Source: DT-110 sp030148525 (GTDB taxonomy: Bacteria > Bacteroidota > Bacteroidia > Chitinophagales > Saprospiraceae). From it: DNA of 64,000 nt. Below the pieces are notes generated by a model. The model was not told the DNA's origin. It searched no databases and saw only the letters and a list, made by a program, of their open reading frames with translations. Where the stretch lies: NCBI GenBank assembly GCA_965227445.1, contig OZ245751.1:1364001-1428000 (forward strand), read 5' to 3'. Below, one piece after another: positions 63,401 to 64,000 of this stretch (its first letter is position 1; the number at the start of each line of letters is the position of its first letter). Position numbers and translations under genes: made by a program.

Positions 63401-64000
63401 GCTTCGCGCTCATCCAATTGCAGGTTACCGGTGATCAGATCGGGTTCCAGTCGGCCACGTACCCACAGGCCCTGCCCCCAGCCGTAGGTATTGGCGGCAC
63501 TAATACGAAGGGCGAAGGTGCCTGAGGATGCACCATCACGCAAATTGGCTTCTCCGTATAATCGCCACGGCACAAGCCCACCGCCCGGAAGCTTTGCCAT
63601 CCAGCTGCGCGGTACCAGACGATCCACCGTTATTGAGTCGCTGCGCAGAACAGTCGCCAGGGTGGTGTCATTCTGGGTCGCTTCCAGATCGACGGTGCCC
63701 ACCGATGTCTGCACCCGTCCCGTGGATGCAAAAACCGCGGAATTTCCCGTAAAAGTCAGATTTGCCGACCGAAGATCAGGCATCCGGAATGAGTCGGGAA
63801 GGGCGATCATGGGCAGCAATTCCTGTAGCTGACTGCCGGAAGCCCGGCCAGTTTCCACGGCCAGATCGGCTTGCATTTGATCCGGTCTGCTATACCCCGC
63901 CACGGACCCCGTAATGGACACCGGAACGGATTGAGTACCCTGAACAAGGGACAGTCGCATATCTGGCTCAACCAGGTCGGGTGATAAAAAGATGGAGCCT
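60481..64000 (-). CDS. tamB: TamB-family envelope protein (N-terminus beyond window)
   Basis: At least 1173 residues; the frame stays open past 64000 (residues GSIFLSPDLVEPD precede the first internal Met). Long beta-rich AsmA/TamB-type repeats fill the sequence, and the conserved C-terminal TamB domain (DUF490) is seen from about 900: EMSGRMDISEGVYRFTYSE, then FTGDPYDPSLSLKTQYRTQA, DIELQTDIRLDGNSN, FSLILFNGFM and a final NLSITYLLTPDGVLKIKVF. TamB-like proteins bridge inner and outer membrane as lipid-transfer grooves. It overlaps tamL by 8 bp, an operon. Confidence 0.92.
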   Translation of the reverse strand, partial: GSIFLSPDLVEPDMRLSLVQGTQSVPVSITGSVAGYSRPDQMQADLAVETGRASGSQLQELLPMIALPDSFRMPDLRSANLTFTGNSAVFASTGRVQTSVGTVDLEATQNDTTLATVLRSDSITVDRLVPRSWMAKLPGGGLVPWRLYGEANLRDGASSGTFALRISAANTYGWGQGLWVRGRLEPDLITGNLQLDEREAQISGNMRYQPSDTLPYLYTRLDIRRLDFQRLRLSQKRFTMASDLRARVRGFDPANLRGELSIRDTRVRFDSTYDVIDSLLVDVRLDSLNNKLDIQSDLLVGNLAGSFDLTNINQRIREHLNNHLEGSNPLSVRLARGTEAYFNYELRVFETQLLTSGIIPGLRAMRPLFIQGSFNDKQQTLTTRMRVPYLDYGPVRIDSLTTNLNSGPLNLNYRLHWNQVTVSDQFDINDLTLEGQLFGGLIRNRLLQRDLSGKRRFEIQTYIGPGDSTVQVALSPSLWLNYQKWTLPDDNLVTIRPQQIDVKNWRLTYRDQMVELTGSQAFRDALEINFNNFRLENISSLVEYEGELLAGFLNGQVFLHHLRESLEAESTLFVDNLTVLNAPMGNLDARIRGGIKENARIRANLEGAGNSLSVNGNYFLKTDRTLDIKADIRTLNLASIQPFTQGSVRELTGSATGELQVSGQPANPDISGGLAIKEARIIPAVNLVPYTVSESRIDFTEKGIQFSDWDLKDPNGRIANLTGSIPTTNFRDFSFNLNITATDFLALRTTRTDNDLYYGTMRVDVSASLRGSVYQPVIRAQVSNRANSSITYVLPAGSSRRIDSGKDIVDFVDLEARNEPGPAPPVDERENRRRFGYDLELNLEVTDGLRATVIMDEITGDEFVGRARGNLALRINSGGTLEMSGRMDISEGVYRFTYSEVIKRTFSLGEDSYVQFTGDPYDPSLSLKTQYRTQASLLPLIMLTGGSQNDDTDSGSASFLVEILVGGTLKDIELQTDIRLDGNSNSRASSALAQLRTDPSQLNTQAFSLILFNGFMAQGAQPSGPLVDFDIQSGLNDFITNQLNQLANNYISFVELNFGIESNGQGEALFENTNFRVSLRKKFLDDRLQISIDGVATTRDDPNSNAQAFLDNLSITYLLTPDGVLKIKVFNRRDEDDFAGGNTMRLGGALVFSKDFDEVRLFTNKKRSSPDE

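Overview
The window looks like chromosomal DNA of a gliding, secretion-rich Bacteroidota, most likely of the Saprospiria (Lewinella-like). Several large secreted proteins end in Por/type IX secretion (T9SS) sorting domains. There is a 16-unit SprB-repeat protein, a TamL/TamB pair with a lipoprotein-type TamL, and almost no Shine-Dalgarno sequences before starts. This placement is inference from families, not a search.

Layout. (1) 1-8.88 kb is one end of an integrative element inserted in the 3' end of a tRNA-Arg(CCG) gene. It holds a tyrosine recombinase, a translationally coupled arm-domain-like protein, an excisionase-like HTH protein, small element proteins, a ribbon-helix-helix protein and a BT4734/VirE-type primase-helicase. 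An array of about a dozen TTGTGACA/TGTCACAA sites lies downstream of the helicase gene. The other end of the element is beyond base 1. (2) 9-14.2 kb is a decayed region with LuxR-type HTH genes (one frameshifted behind a transposase-like segment, one without a normal start, one intact), a secreted T9SS protein, and two copies of an 88-bp palindrome. (3) 14.3-18.9 kb carries a sulfotransferase, a class C beta-lactamase-fold hydrolase, a small membrane protein and a membrane-anchored member of the same fold that has lost its catalytic residues. (4) 19-25.6 kb is a glycan cluster: two GT4 glycosyltransferases and a DUF2304 protein on the minus strand, and two large membrane proteins and a frameshifted GT2 (dolichyl-phosphate-mannose-synthase-like) on the plus strand. 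(5) 25.6-40.8 kb holds secreted and envelope proteins: a BNR/LRR T9SS protein, a DUF2911 lipoprotein, the propeller-SprB-OmpA protein, a CBS protein, a VPS10/sortilin-like protein and an S33 peptidase. (6) 40.8-52.6 kb is mostly housekeeping: VanZ, RmuC, ProC, MarR/YceI, type II NADH dehydrogenase, deoxynucleoside kinase, FolK and XseA. (7) 52.6-64 kb has a giant T9SS protein with dockerin-like and cohesin-like modules lying between xseA and xseB, then tamL and a tamB that runs off the right edge.

Repeat biology is the most unusual aspect. There is a 12-mer (GCTTTCGCCAAA or CCTTTCGGCAAA) with ten exact copies in 64 kb, three arrays of 7-bp tandem units, two of which switch from G-rich to C-rich, an 88-bp palindrome pair, a 142-bp element with 13-bp terminal inverted repeats, and a nearly identical 456-bp tandem repeat inside the SprB gene. 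No CRISPR array, rRNA or T9SS machinery gene was seen.
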